Positions 7,175-15,599 of a DNA stretch of 40,173 nt are shown piece by piece. Where the stretch lies: the NCBI GenBank assembly GCA_036782775.1, contig DAIPYJ010000022.1, positions 1 through 40,173 on the forward strand, in the 5' to 3' direction. Origin of the DNA: CF-13 sp036782775 (GTDB lineage Bacteria > Chloroflexota > Dormibacteria > CF-121). Position 1 is the stretch's first letter, and each line of letters begins with the position of its first letter. The position numbers and the translations under genes were made by a program. Under the pieces are notes generated by a model, which ran no database searches, was not told the origin of the DNA, and saw only the letters and a list, made by a program, of their open reading frames with translations.

Positions 7175-7951
7175 ATGTGCACGCCGCCCGGGACTGATTT
7201 CGGTCCGCGTGCCCCGCGCGCGATCAAGGAAGAGGAGACGCGACTGTCAGCCGGCGACGGCGCCAAGCTGCGCGAGTTTCTCGCTCAACCGGTAACCGGC
7301 TTTCGCCGCGGGGCCGTCTTGATCATTCACGACATTTGGGGCTACACCGACTTCTATCAAGACCTCGCCCGCCGCATCACGGGACGAGGTCACGCCGCGG
7401 CACTCATCGATTTCTTTGGGAGGCAGGGCGACTTGCCGGAGTCGATGCGGGCGCCGGAACGGTCTGGTGTCAGCGCCGAGGCCATGTCACGTGCCCGCGA
7501 GCGAGCTCAGCAGTTGTCCGACGAGCGCTTCCTTGCCGACATGCAGAGCGCCATCGACAACCTGCAGGCCCGCGGCGCCCAACGCGTCGCCTGCTGGGGT
7601 TTCTGCCTCGGAGGCCGGCTGGCGTTGATCTCGGCCGCGCGCGCTCGGGGCCTGGTCGGAGCCGTCTCCTTCTACGGCTTCCTGCAAGCCGAACCCGGCC
7701 GGCTGGCGCCGATTTCGTTGGCTACGCAGATCCAGGTGCCGGTGCTCGCCATCTTCGGCGGTGCGGACGCGGGGATTCCTGCGGACCAGGTGGCGGCCTT
7801 CGAACGGGCACTCACGACACAGAAGGAGGTCGTCACCTACCCCGGCGCCCCGCACGGCTTCCTTCGGTATGGCGCCACCGAGCACAAGGACGCCATCGAC
7901 GACGCGCTCGAGCGCACCTATCGGTTCCTGTCGCGCGTTTTGAGCGGCTAG
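7175..7951 (+). CDS. Dienelactone hydrolase family protein
   Basis: The 258-aa protein has the dienelactone-hydrolase layout: LIIHDIWGYTDF near the N-terminus, nucleophile elbow GFCLGG with Cys in place of Ser as in classical DLH, acid in FGGADAGIP, and His in PGAPHGFLRYG. Known members open lactone rings such as dienelactone in chloroaromatic degradation, though many relatives have other ester substrates. It lacks a signal peptide and should be cytoplasmic. It starts 15 nt after the preceding hydrolase and is probably in the same operon. Its last bases are convergent with the lytic transglycosylase gene, 3 nt away. Confidence 0.9.
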   Translation: MCTPPGTDFGPRAPRAIKEEETRLSAGDGAKLREFLAQPVTGFRRGAVLIIHDIWGYTDFYQDLARRITGRGHAAALIDFFGRQGDLPESMRAPERSGVSAEAMSRARERAQQLSDERFLADMQSAIDNLQARGAQRVACWGFCLGGRLALISAARARGLVGAVSFYGFLQAEPGRLAPISLATQIQVPVLAIFGGADAGIPADQVAAFERALTTQKEVVTYPGAPHGFLRYGATEHKDAIDDALERTYRFLSRVLSG

Positions 7952-7954
7952 CGG

Positions 7955-8824
7955 TTAACCGGTAAAGCCTTCCGGCAGCAGCAGGTCACCGCTCGGCGTC
8001 GGCAGATAGACCTGCCAGTTGTAATAGGCGAAGAAGGTGCGCGCGTTGTCGAACATCTCCTGGGCGTACAACTGCACCGCGCGGACGTACAGCATGCTCG
8101 GGTTGTAGGCGTAGACCGCCCGGGTCATGTCCTGGGGCGCGCCATGCGCGTGAAGGTAGCGGCCGGCGGCGAGGATCGCGTCGTGCGGATTGTTGACGTC
8201 GCCCTGGCCGTAATAGGCCCAGGTCGACGGCATGAATTGCATCGGTCCCTGCGCGCCCGCCGAGCTCAGACCCTGGATTCGACCCATGTTGGTTTCGATC
8301 AAGTTGATGGCCGCCAGGTACTGCCAGGCGACGCCGTAGGTCTGCTGGGCTTGCTGGTAATAGGACAGCAGCGTCTCTGGCGCCGGCGGCCCGATGATCT
8401 TCCAGTGGGGCACCGCCGTGCTGATGCCATTCAGGTCGCCGATCTGCTGGGCCGCGCCCAGGTTGGCTTCGATGGCCGGGCGGACTCCTGGCGCGACCGC
8501 TGCCAGAACCGGGTTAACCCACTCGGGATGCGCGGCGAGCACGTGATAGGCCCGCTGCTGCCGCTGGCCAAGCGTGACGTATGCGCTATCCGGCAGATCG
8601 CTCTGGCGAATCGAGACCTCGACCTCGTTCAGCTCGCTGGCGATCGTTGCCGCCGAGAGCAGCGTCGCATCGGGGCGGTGCAGGTCTGGCTGGTCGATGA
8701 CGGCAGTGCCGGTGAAGTGGAGCGCGACGGGCTGGCTCGACGGGGCGACCACGGCATTGGGAGCGCAAGCCGCCAGCAGCATCACCGGTAGTGGCAAGAC
8801 GATCGCCATCAGCGCCCGACGCAC
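7955..8824 (-). CDS. Lytic transglycosylase lipoprotein
   Basis: The N-terminus is a lipoprotein signal (ALMAIVLPLPVMLLAAC) with lipobox LAAC, giving a membrane-anchored extracytoplasmic protein. The C-terminal half is an SLT/MltB-like domain: catalytic Glu in INLIETNMG, then SAGAQGPMQFMPSTWAYYG, then NPHDAILAAGRYL and AVYAYNPSMLYV. These enzymes cleave the MurNAc-GlcNAc bond of peptidoglycan, forming an anhydro-MurNAc end. The region between is an unrecognised helical linker (residues about 35-140). At 289 aa it is a normal size. It is transcribed alone, convergent with the hydrolase operon. A role in wall turnover fits the other envelope genes of the window. Confidence 0.9.
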   Translation of the reverse strand: MRRALMAIVLPLPVMLLAACAPNAVVAPSSQPVALHFTGTAVIDQPDLHRPDATLLSAATIASELNEVEVSIRQSDLPDSAYVTLGQRQQRAYHVLAAHPEWVNPVLAAVAPGVRPAIEANLGAAQQIGDLNGISTAVPHWKIIGPPAPETLLSYYQQAQQTYGVAWQYLAAINLIETNMGRIQGLSSAGAQGPMQFMPSTWAYYGQGDVNNPHDAILAAGRYLHAHGAPQDMTRAVYAYNPSMLYVRAVQLYAQEMFDNARTFFAYYNWQVYLPTPSGDLLLPEGFTG

Positions 8825-8947
8825 GAGCGGGAGTCTATGAGGTTCTGGAATTCAGAATCAATCGAACCGGCACTAAGGTTCGCTGATGGCTGGCGTTGCA
8901 CTGAGATCAGCTATCCGTGGACCCGCGTCCCGACCGGTCGTCCTCCG

Positions 8948-9235
8948 ATGGATCCCATTCAGAGTCGGTTACTTCCCTTCGCCGACCTCTTCATGGGGAT
9001 GATGTGGTCGCGGCCGCGCGGCCTTTCGCTCGAGGAGGCGTGGGTAACGCCTGCCACGATGGTCCTCGGGCTCCTCATGGGAACGCTGGGATTGGTCGGT
9101 GGGCTGGCGGTGCTGTTCTACGGCGCCAGCCGCAGCTGGACCTGGATTGTCGCTGCACTAGTCATGTTCGGGCTAGCGCTAGGCGCTGGGGTGCTCGGCC
9201 TGTACGGGATCCGGCAGCGCGTTCTCGACCGTTAG
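8948..9235 (+). CDS. Small membrane protein, two TM helices
   Basis: I chose ATG 8948 (MDPIQSRLL), since the upstream extension to 8837 overlaps the transglycosylase promoter side and has poor composition. The 95-aa product has two hydrophobic segments (TMVLGLLMGTLGLVGGLAVL, then WIVAALVMFGLALGAGVLGL) and a short basic end. No family is recognised. It has no operon partner and no clear ribosome site. Confidence 0.6.
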   Translation: MDPIQSRLLPFADLFMGMMWSRPRGLSLEEAWVTPATMVLGLLMGTLGLVGGLAVLFYGASRSWTWIVAALVMFGLALGAGVLGLYGIRQRVLDR

Positions 9236-9246
9236 GGCGGCTCCAG

Positions 9247-9438
9247 CTAGCGGACCGGGCCGAGTCCGCCGTCGTGGCCACACCGCAGACAGCGGCGCGG
9301 GCCTGCGGCCGGAGCGGTTGGACCAAAGAATCCGACGCCGCTGAGGACGTAATCATGGCCCAGGAATCGGCAGAGCCATCGATGTAGCTGAATTCCCACG
9401 ATGCCAAACGGACGCCACCTTCTCAGGAGTCGGTTCAT
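9247..9438 (-). CDS. Small zinc-ribbon-like protein coupled to reductase gene
   Basis: The ATG at 9438 overlaps the TGA of the upstream reductase gene (9435-9437) in an ATGA arrangement, which supports a real 63-aa gene. It begins with a basic helix (MNRLLRRW), has WLCRFLGHDY, and ends with CLRCGHDG. The C-x4-H and C-x2-C pairs could bind one zinc ion. Similar short proteins with CRLFGH-like and CxRCG-like motifs are common in actinobacterial-type genomes. Function is unknown. Confidence 0.6.
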   Translation of the reverse strand: MNRLLRRWRPFGIVGIQLHRWLCRFLGHDYVLSGVGFFGPTAPAAGPRRCLRCGHDGGLGPVR

Positions 9439-10052
9439 GATTGCTTATCTCTGAGCTTCTCGCCCTTACGGACGCGGTAGCTCAAGTGGGTGACTCGAAG
9501 GCCCGTGCTTACTTCCGGGTCGTCAAGCAACACGGGTGCGTTTGCCAGGTTGGCGAACCAGGGGATGCCCTCACCGAGGAGTACCGGAGCCAGATCGACG
9601 CGGATCTCATCGAGCAGGCCGAGATTCAGGCACTGCTGGGTGATGCTCGGCGTTGCGACGGCGACCACCCTGTCGCCCGCGATCCGCCTGGCAAGCGCGA
9701 CGGCGCTCTCAACGCCGTCGGTCACGAAATGGAAGGGGATCTCCTGGCGCGGCCAACCCTCAGGGACAGAGTGGCAGACGACGATGACCGGACAGCCAAC
9801 CGGATGTTTGCCACCCCAACCGTGAGTGATCTCGAAAAGCCGGCGGCCACAGATCAACGCGCCGATCACTTTTGGCGCTTCCCTAAGGGACTCCGCGCTC
9901 TTCGCATCTGTCTTGTAGCTCCAATCCTCGCTCGCCGATGGGGTCTCAACGGGGCCCTGCTGGTACCAGTCGAATAGAGGCCCGACATCGTCGTTCGGGA
10001 ACGCGATGAACCCATCAAGGGACATCGTCATGTTGCCGATGACGGTCGCCAT
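9435..10052 (-). CDS. Dihydrofolate reductase / RibD C-terminal family protein
   Basis: The 205-aa protein starts with MATVIGNMTMSLDGFIAFP, the hallmark N-terminus of RibD-C/DHFR-like reductases. It has FDWYQQG, then ICGRRLFEITHGWGGKHP, and a C-terminal LLDEIRVDLAPVLLGEGIPW block typical of this family. The GGGA-like loop found in many members is replaced by ATPSITQQCL, so cofactor binding may differ. The family uses NAD(P)H to reduce pteridine or aminopyrimidine-like substrates; the true substrate is unknown. Its stop overlaps the start of the small zinc-ribbon ORF. tRNA-Glu lies upstream on the same strand. Confidence 0.9.
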   Translation of the reverse strand: MATVIGNMTMSLDGFIAFPNDDVGPLFDWYQQGPVETPSASEDWSYKTDAKSAESLREAPKVIGALICGRRLFEITHGWGGKHPVGCPVIVVCHSVPEGWPRQEIPFHFVTDGVESAVALARRIAGDRVVAVATPSITQQCLNLGLLDEIRVDLAPVLLGEGIPWFANLANAPVLLDDPEVSTGLRVTHLSYRVRKGEKLRDKQS

Positions 10053-10112
10053 ATCGGTCCACCTCCTCTGCTCGCGCAGCGGTCCTGGATTGGGAAAGGA
10101 TTTGCAGGGCCG

Positions 10113-10189
10113 TGGTAGCCCGTAGCGGATTCGAACCGCTGATCTCCGCCTTGAGAGGGCGGCGTCCTAGGCCTCTAGACGAACGGGCC
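10113..10189 (-). tRNA. tRNA-Glu (CTC)
   Basis: On the minus strand the acceptor arms GGCCCGT/ACGGGCT, the D arm GTCTAGAGGCCTAGGAC, the anticodon stem CCGCC/GGCGG with loop CTCTCAA, and the T arm AGCGG-TTCGAAT-CCGCT fold into a full cloverleaf. The anticodon is CTC and the CCA end is encoded. The first acceptor pair is G-U. Confidence 0.95.
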
Positions 10190-10205
10190 CTGCAGTGCGG
10201 CCCCT

Positions 10206-10211
10206 ATTATA
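10206..10211 (-). promoter_or_regulatory. -10 box of tRNA-Glu promoter
   Basis: A perfect TATAAT on the minus strand ends 16 nt before the tRNA 5' end (10189), placing the transcription start near 10199. The following GC-rich bases resemble a discriminator. Confidence 0.55.
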
Positions 10212-10245
10212 GGTACGCGAAAATGCAAAACCCGGAGTACGTGTC

Positions 10246-10485
10246 GTGATTTACGACCCGACCGGCATCAACTACGTCATGAATTCGCTCCAGGCCGCCA
10301 GCTACCTGGGCGTGCCATCCGACGTGATCGATGAAATGGTTGGCCAGCGCACGATTCCCTTCACCAAGGTCGGCGAGCGCGTCGTCTTCTCCAAGGCCGC
10401 GCTCGATTACTGGATCTATGCCCGGTCGATGGAGAGCCTGCGCGACGACCTGCCGAATCTCGGCTTTCAACGCAAGGCCGGATAG
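10246..10485 (+). CDS. Excisionase/MerR-like helix-turn-helix protein
   Basis: This 79-aa protein consists of one small winged HTH of the excisionase (HTH_17) type: SLQAASYLGVPSDVIDEMV, a turn, then RTIPFTKVGERVVFSKAALDYWI. The family binds DNA as an architectural factor or small repressor; stand-alone copies also occur outside phages. The start is GTG at 10246, with GGAG upstream; ATG at 10279 is an alternative that keeps the whole HTH. The stop TAG directly abuts the next ATG. No phage genes surround it, so a chromosomal regulatory role is more likely than excision. Confidence 0.8.
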   Translation: MIYDPTGINYVMNSLQAASYLGVPSDVIDEMVGQRTIPFTKVGERVVFSKAALDYWIYARSMESLRDDLPNLGFQRKAG

Positions 10486-10773
10486 ATGCGCCTCGGCCGG
10501 CTCGTTCGCGCGGCGGCGCTCTTCCTTACCCTGGCGGCGGTCGCGCAGGAGCTGAACAAGCCAGAGTCCGAGCGGCGCTGGCACGGCCGCATTGCCGGCG
10601 TTCCCTACGACTTCCGCTTCCCGACCCCGAAGCGGGTTCGCGACGCCTACTGGAATCCAAACGATCCCCGGGTCTTCACCGACAAGGTGGTGGGGCTTGG
10701 TTGGGCCATCAACTTCGCGCAATTGTTGCCGCGAATGCAGGAGGGATACCGCCGGCTGGCGGAGCGGACCTGA
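10486..10773 (+). CDS. DUF5808 domain protein
   Basis: After a short hydrophobic N-terminus (LVRAAALFLTLAAVAQEL) the 95-aa protein has RRWHGRIAGVPYDFRFPT, then RVRDAYWNPNDPRVFTDKVV and GLGWAINFAQLL. This is the characteristic DUF5808 pattern (W-x-G ... P-Y-D-F-R, W-N-P, G-x-G-W-x-I-N). The function of that domain is unknown; it often sits in membrane-linked proteins. The start abuts the TAG of the HTH gene, so the two are translationally linked. Confidence 0.85.
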   Translation: MRLGRLVRAAALFLTLAAVAQELNKPESERRWHGRIAGVPYDFRFPTPKRVRDAYWNPNDPRVFTDKVVGLGWAINFAQLLPRMQEGYRRLAERT

Positions 10774-10917
10774 CCGCGACCGGGTGACGGTCCAGTAACG
10801 TCCACCTCCCGCGAGTGACAGCCTTTCTGCAACTCACCGTTCTATTAGCGTGCCTGCGGCCAGCCAGCGCCTTCAATCTCCGACTCATGGCCGCATTTGT
10901 GCGGGGAGTTGCGGTCG

Positions 10918-13155
10918 ATGAGCGGACTCCAGAATTTCCTCGCTCCCTTCAGCCATCTGCTCTTCGCCAACCGCAACCTCGACATCGTGGTCCTGTGTTT
11001 CGTTCTCTTCACCGTCGCCATCTACGCGCTGACGAATCGCTGGCGCGCGGACCGGCTCGAGCGCGAGCTCGCCAGCAACCGGTCGAGTACGTCGACGGTG
11101 CCATCGGCCGGCCGACGCTACGCGGCCGCGCCGACGGTCGAAGAACCGGTTTCTGAGCCAGGTGCCCTACCGCCGATCAAGGGTGGCCGTAGCTACGCCC
11201 GCAACCTTGGCTCGGCGCTGCAAAAAGCGGGCATGTCGGCACCACAGATCTACTCACCGCCGACGGCTCCCGGGTTCGCGCCCAACTCGACACCGATGCC
11301 CGGTCCCGCCCAACCGAGCATGGGACAGCCCGGGATGGGACAGCCGTATGGGCCGCCAGGCGGTCCCTGGTCGGCTCCGGCTCCTGCCCCGTCTCCCTGG
11401 GCATTCCCTGATGGAACCGGACGCAATGCCCCGAGCCCGGCCGCGGCCCCTTCGCCCTTCTATGGGCCGCCCCCCGGCGGAGGGCCATCGCCCGCGGGCC
11501 CGTTTGCTCCCGTCCCCGCTTCAGCGCCGGGCGGCCCCGGCCACTTCACGCCACCGCCTCCGCCGCCATCGCTCGGACAGCCCAGCCAGCCAACCGGGCC
11601 ATTCGCCCCGCCATTCGGTGCTCCGGCGAGCGGACCAGTTCCGACGCCGCCGGCGTTCGCTCCTCCGGGCGCCAGGCCGATGACGCCCCCGGCCCCGCCC
11701 ATGCCGGGCGGCCCCGCCTATCCCGCGCCGGGGATGATGCAGCCCCCGATGATGCAGCCGCCAACGGAGCCCGAACCGGCCGACGCCAGCCGACGGGGCA
11801 AGCCGAAGCGCCGTCGCTTCAACTTCAACGTACTCGAAAACCTCGAGAAGATGGTGCAGGCCAAACCGGCCGAGCCCGCCCCGCAGACCGGATGGACGCC
11901 GCCGGCCGCGCCGATCCCGCCAGCGGCACCCCTTACCGCGAGCGCACCCAGCGCACCGAGCGCACCCGCGCCGACGCCGGCTCTGACTCCAAGCCCGGAA
12001 ACGGCGACGCTCAGGCCGAAACCGGCGGAGACCGCTCCGACGCTTCCATTTCTGTTCGGCGGACCCAAGCCGACCGAGCCGGCGAAGCAAGCGGGCCCAC
12101 CCGCCGTCGACCCCAAGACTCTCGAGGACGCGGCGGAAAGCGAGACCGTCACGCCGGAACCGACTGCGCTCGAGCCCGAAACGACCCCGGTCAGCGACGC
12201 ATTCGAGCCGGCCGAGTCGGCCCCAGAACCGGTCGAGTCAGCCCCAGAGCCGGCTGCGGAAGAGTCGAGTGACTCGGGCCAGTCTTCTCGCCGGTCGATG
12301 CGGTCGATGATGTTCGGCGAGGAGATTACGGCCGGTGGGGAGAAGGTCGCTGCTGACGCGGAGCCTGCTCCTGCTGATGAGGCCGACGCGTCGTCCACCC
12401 CCGAGACCACGACAGTGGAAGCCGAAACCGAGGTGCCGTCGAGCACCGAGACCGACTCGACCTGGCCGTCGTATCCGTGGGAGCGGCGTCAAGACGGAAG
12501 CGCCTCCGCAGAAAGCGACGAGTCTGCGGCCGATTCGGTAAAAGACACGAACGGCGACGATGAGCCGACCGCCGATCGTGAGGCATGGAAGTCGAGCGAG
12601 GACGGAGCCGCAGCGACGACGAGCGAGTCGGACTGGAGCTCATCGATCGACAGTGCGCCGGAGCCGGCAGCGGCTGAGCCGGCCGTCGCTGAAACGAACG
12701 AGACGACCTCGGGATCCGACGATGGTTCGGCGGCGTCCGACACACCGGACAGCGGTAAGCCGAGCGCCGGGACACTCGTGATCATCGAGGACGACCAGAC
12801 CACCGCGAGCTACTACTCGACGCTATTCCGCGGCAACGGCTACCAGGTCGAAGTCGCGACCGATGGTGTCTCCGGTGTGGACCTCTGCGCGCGCACGCAG
12901 CCGCAGGTCATCCTGCTGGACGTCATGATGCCGCGCCAGAACGGCATCCTGGTCCTCCAGACCCTGCGCGCCTCGGACGAAACCAAGAACACGCCGGTGG
13001 TCGTGATGTCCAACTTCAGCGAGCCCACCCTGATCAAGCGAGCTCTACAGCTCGGTGCCCTCGAGTATGTGATCAAGACCCAGGTCGAGGGGCCTGCGCT
13101 CTTGAATGCCCTGCCGCGCTGGATGAATCGCGAAAAAGCCTTCGCTGCCGCTTAA
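10918..13155 (+). CDS. Membrane-tethered receiver-domain protein with long Pro-rich and acidic linker
   Basis: A 745-aa protein with three parts. Residues about 20-40 form one TM helix (DIVVLCFVLFTVAIYALTNR). Residues about 45-610 are low complexity: Pro/Gly/Ala-rich to about residue 290, a short basic patch with RGKPKRRRFNFNVLENLEKM, then an Ala/Pro and Glu/Asp/Ser-rich stretch that should be disordered. Residues about 617-745 are a complete receiver domain with LVIIEDD, phospho-acceptor Asp668 in VILLDVMMP and Lys in YVIKTQ. ATG 10918 is preferred because GGGGAG lies upstream. The stop overlaps the stop of the convergent mannosidase gene. No kinase or output domain is present; the domain combination is unusual. 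Confidence 0.88.
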   Translation: MSGLQNFLAPFSHLLFANRNLDIVVLCFVLFTVAIYALTNRWRADRLERELASNRSSTSTVPSAGRRYAAAPTVEEPVSEPGALPPIKGGRSYARNLGSALQKAGMSAPQIYSPPTAPGFAPNSTPMPGPAQPSMGQPGMGQPYGPPGGPWSAPAPAPSPWAFPDGTGRNAPSPAAAPSPFYGPPPGGGPSPAGPFAPVPASAPGGPGHFTPPPPPPSLGQPSQPTGPFAPPFGAPASGPVPTPPAFAPPGARPMTPPAPPMPGGPAYPAPGMMQPPMMQPPTEPEPADASRRGKPKRRRFNFNVLENLEKMVQAKPAEPAPQTGWTPPAAPIPPAAPLTASAPSAPSAPAPTPALTPSPETATLRPKPAETAPTLPFLFGGPKPTEPAKQAGPPAVDPKTLEDAAESETVTPEPTALEPETTPVSDAFEPAESAPEPVESAPEPAAEESSDSGQSSRRSMRSMMFGEEITAGGEKVAADAEPAPADEADASSTPETTTVEAETEVPSSTETDSTWPSYPWERRQDGSASAESDESAADSVKDTNGDDEPTADREAWKSSEDGAAATTSESDWSSSIDSAPEPAAAEPAVAETNETTSGSDDGSAASDTPDSGKPSAGTLVIIEDDQTTASYYSTLFRGNGYQVEVATDGVSGVDLCARTQPQVILLDVMMPRQNGILVLQTLRASDETKNTPVVVMSNFSEPTLIKRALQLGALEYVIKTQVEGPALLNALPRWMNREKAFAAA

Positions 13156-15527
13156 CCGGAAACACCGAGCGTCACGATTTCCCAGGCACGCATGCTGAGC
13201 CGCACCCTGCCATCGCTCGCCGAGAGCGGCCGCGCCGAGGATCCGTCCAGCGTCCGGGCGATGATCGCGCCCGGCTGCGGCGCCAACCGGATGACGGCGT
13301 CCGCCGGGCGTTCCGACGCGTTAAGCAGGCGAAGCTCGTAGCCGCCATTCGTCGGAATGCAGGCGGTCAGCTGGATCGACGCGGGACTGAGGTCGATCGT
13401 CGGTGAGACGGGCTGCGCGCCCGTGCCGCGGCCTAAGAGCAGGGGCAGCAGCGCGCGTTCAGCCGCCCGCCAAACTCCACCCTGCTCCCAATCGCCGCGA
13501 TGGAAGAAGAGGCTGTAGCGAAAGCGATGGCGACCGAGGGCTTGAGCCCCAGGCGTCTCGAGTCCCGGCCCCGCGTGACCGGTTCGCGTCGAGAGGTCGT
13601 CCCGGGAGAGCCAGCCGACGGCACGCAGGACGGTCAACGCCAGTTCTGTCTTCGGTCCCGGGATGACTTCGTACTCGTGCAAGCCATCGGTGATGAGCGC
13701 CATGCCGGCGGTGCCATCGCTCAGGTCGACGAAGGAGCGCATCGGATAGGTCGGCAGCTCGAGCTCTGGAGCACCTGGGTCACGATGGGCCGCATGCACC
13801 GGTCGGCGAGTCACGTGGAAGGGGGTGTCGGCGGCCGAGTCGGTGACCGAGTACGGCAAGGGGAAGTGGACACGAAGCCGATGGTCGCGCGCGCGATTTT
13901 CGAGCTCCACCGTCAGATCGAGTCGCGAGGAATCCGCTGCGAGTTCCAGAACCATCCGTACCGGCATCGGCACCTGCCCATCACCGCGCCGGCGCCGATC
14001 ATGGCTGAGGCCGCCGGGCACGGAGCCCGTGAATCGCACCTCGAGCCAGGCGCGAGCCGGGTGTTGCTCCAGGGGCACCACGTTTACCTCTTCAAGACGC
14101 TGGGGCCAGGCGTCGTTCTCCTCGACGGGCGAAAAGTTGTACTCGTCGCCTGCATCGCCTTCATCGACCAGCCGGTTCAGCCCCTCGTAGCGAAGCCCGC
14201 GTTCCTTGTCGACGACGATGAAGGTGCCCTCCGGATTTACCTCTACCGAAAGCCACGCATTCTCGATGCGTCTCGAGCCGACCGCGACCGCCGCACTCGG
14301 TTCGACGGGAGAGAGCCTGGCCGTCGCGAAGCCCTCAACGGCAGCGATCAACCGCGGCACCCCGCCGACGTCGACGACCTCCTGTCGGGGAAATGGACTC
14401 GGATTCCAAACCTCGCCTTTGCGCACGAGCGAGGGCAAACAGCGTTCGACGACGGCCTCGGCGATGGCTAAGGCAGCGACACTCCGTCGACGAGCGGCCT
14501 CAGCGACCTCATCAATTCCCGAGCCACACGCGGTATCGTGGGCCGCGTTTTGCAGGATGAGCGTCCAGGCATCGCGGAGCGACTCGGTGGCGGCATCGCG
14601 AGAGAGCGCGGCGAGCGGCTCGGCGAGGCGCTCGAGCTGACGGGTGGCTCGCGCATAGGCCTGCTTGTCGGCGACGCGAACCGAGAGCGTCCCCATCAGG
14701 ACGTTCGCGCGCGCCGACGACCGCAGCTCGCCACGCCATCGAGGCCAGGGCTCGCCTGGAAGCAGAGCGAGGTAGTCGTCGAGGCGCGCCAGCCGAATCG
14801 CCGTCCCGTTGCGCCGGCCGGTCGCCTGCCGCACTGCTTGGGTCAGCGCCCGCTGCGGCAACACATGGTCGTTTCCGTTCATCAGCAACACATCCGGCCC
14901 GGGCTGAAACGGCGCAATCGCGGCGAGGGCCTGCTGGATGCGCGCGGCCAGCGCATCTGCCTCGGTTGGAAGGTCGACGCCATGCGAGTAGGAGTTGCCC
15001 ATGTAGGCGGTGAGCACCTCGCTGCCGTCGGGCGCCTCCCAGAGAAAGGCGACGCGATCGATCGATAGCGGCACGCCTCGCCAAACGGCGGCATGCGCAA
15101 AGCCGAATTGGCGATAGAGCTGCGGCATCTGCGCGGCGTGGCCGAAGCTGTCGGGGAGGTAGCCGACACGCATCGAGCCGCCGTGGGCGGTTGCCCCGGC
15201 GAGGCCGCGCTCGAGATCCCGGACCAGCGTTTCGCCGCTGACGAGAAATTCGTCCGGGAGCGTGTACCAGGGGCCGACCTGGATCTGACCGCGCTGCACC
15301 GCGGCGTCGAGCCGAGCCCGGTTTTCGGGTCGGATCTCGAGGTAGTCATCGATGACGACCGACTGGCCGTCCATCAGAAAACGAAAGTCCGGATCCGCTT
15401 CCGTCAGCGCCAGCAGCTCATCCCACAGCTCGACGAGCTGGCCGCGAAAGGTCTCGAAGGTCGAATACCACTCGCGATCCCAGTGCGTGTGGGGCACGAT
15501 GTAGACGGTCTGACTCGGCGTGGCCAT
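13152..15527 (-). CDS. GH38 alpha-mannosidase
   Basis: The 791-aa protein opens with IVPHTHWDREW, the GH38 zinc-binding signature (His15 and Asp17). Asp126 in GYLPDSFGHAAQMPQ matches the catalytic nucleophile position, and the later zinc His is in NAAHDTACGSG. The C-terminal part is beta-rich as expected for the family. GH38 enzymes remove alpha-linked mannose from glycans. There is no signal peptide, so the enzyme is probably cytoplasmic and acts on imported or internal mannosides. It is read as a single gene, about 70 bp downstream of a terminator that separates it from the DUF3048 pair. Its stop overlaps the stop of the convergent receiver gene. Confidence 0.95.
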   Translation of the reverse strand: MATPSQTVYIVPHTHWDREWYSTFETFRGQLVELWDELLALTEADPDFRFLMDGQSVVIDDYLEIRPENRARLDAAVQRGQIQVGPWYTLPDEFLVSGETLVRDLERGLAGATAHGGSMRVGYLPDSFGHAAQMPQLYRQFGFAHAAVWRGVPLSIDRVAFLWEAPDGSEVLTAYMGNSYSHGVDLPTEADALAARIQQALAAIAPFQPGPDVLLMNGNDHVLPQRALTQAVRQATGRRNGTAIRLARLDDYLALLPGEPWPRWRGELRSSARANVLMGTLSVRVADKQAYARATRQLERLAEPLAALSRDAATESLRDAWTLILQNAAHDTACGSGIDEVAEAARRRSVAALAIAEAVVERCLPSLVRKGEVWNPSPFPRQEVVDVGGVPRLIAAVEGFATARLSPVEPSAAVAVGSRRIENAWLSVEVNPEGTFIVVDKERGLRYEGLNRLVDEGDAGDEYNFSPVEENDAWPQRLEEVNVVPLEQHPARAWLEVRFTGSVPGGLSHDRRRRGDGQVPMPVRMVLELAADSSRLDLTVELENRARDHRLRVHFPLPYSVTDSAADTPFHVTRRPVHAAHRDPGAPELELPTYPMRSFVDLSDGTAGMALITDGLHEYEVIPGPKTELALTVLRAVGWLSRDDLSTRTGHAGPGLETPGAQALGRHRFRYSLFFHRGDWEQGGVWRAAERALLPLLLGRGTGAQPVSPTIDLSPASIQLTACIPTNGGYELRLLNASERPADAVIRLAPQPGAIIARTLDGSSARPLSASDGRVRLSMRAWEIVTLGVSG

Positions 15528-15551
15528 TCGTCGATTCTGCCGAAAATGAAG

Positions 15552-15578
15552 AGAGGGAACCCGGTCTGGGTTCCCTCT
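15552..15578. terminator. Bidirectional-looking terminator upstream of mannosidase gene
   Basis: AGAGGGAACCC and GGGTTCCCTCT pair perfectly over 11 bp around a 5-nt loop. On the minus strand it follows the stop of the DUF3048 gene (15600) and is trailed by CTTCATTTTC. It probably ends that operon before the mannosidase gene. Confidence 0.75.
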
Positions 15579-15599
15579 TTTGCCTTTAGCCCGCGGCGA

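Noticed and set aside
10246..10773. Prophage remnant based on the excisionase-like HTH
   Set aside because: No other phage or integrase genes nearby, and the HTH gene is linked to a DUF5808 gene, so a chromosomal regulator is more likely.
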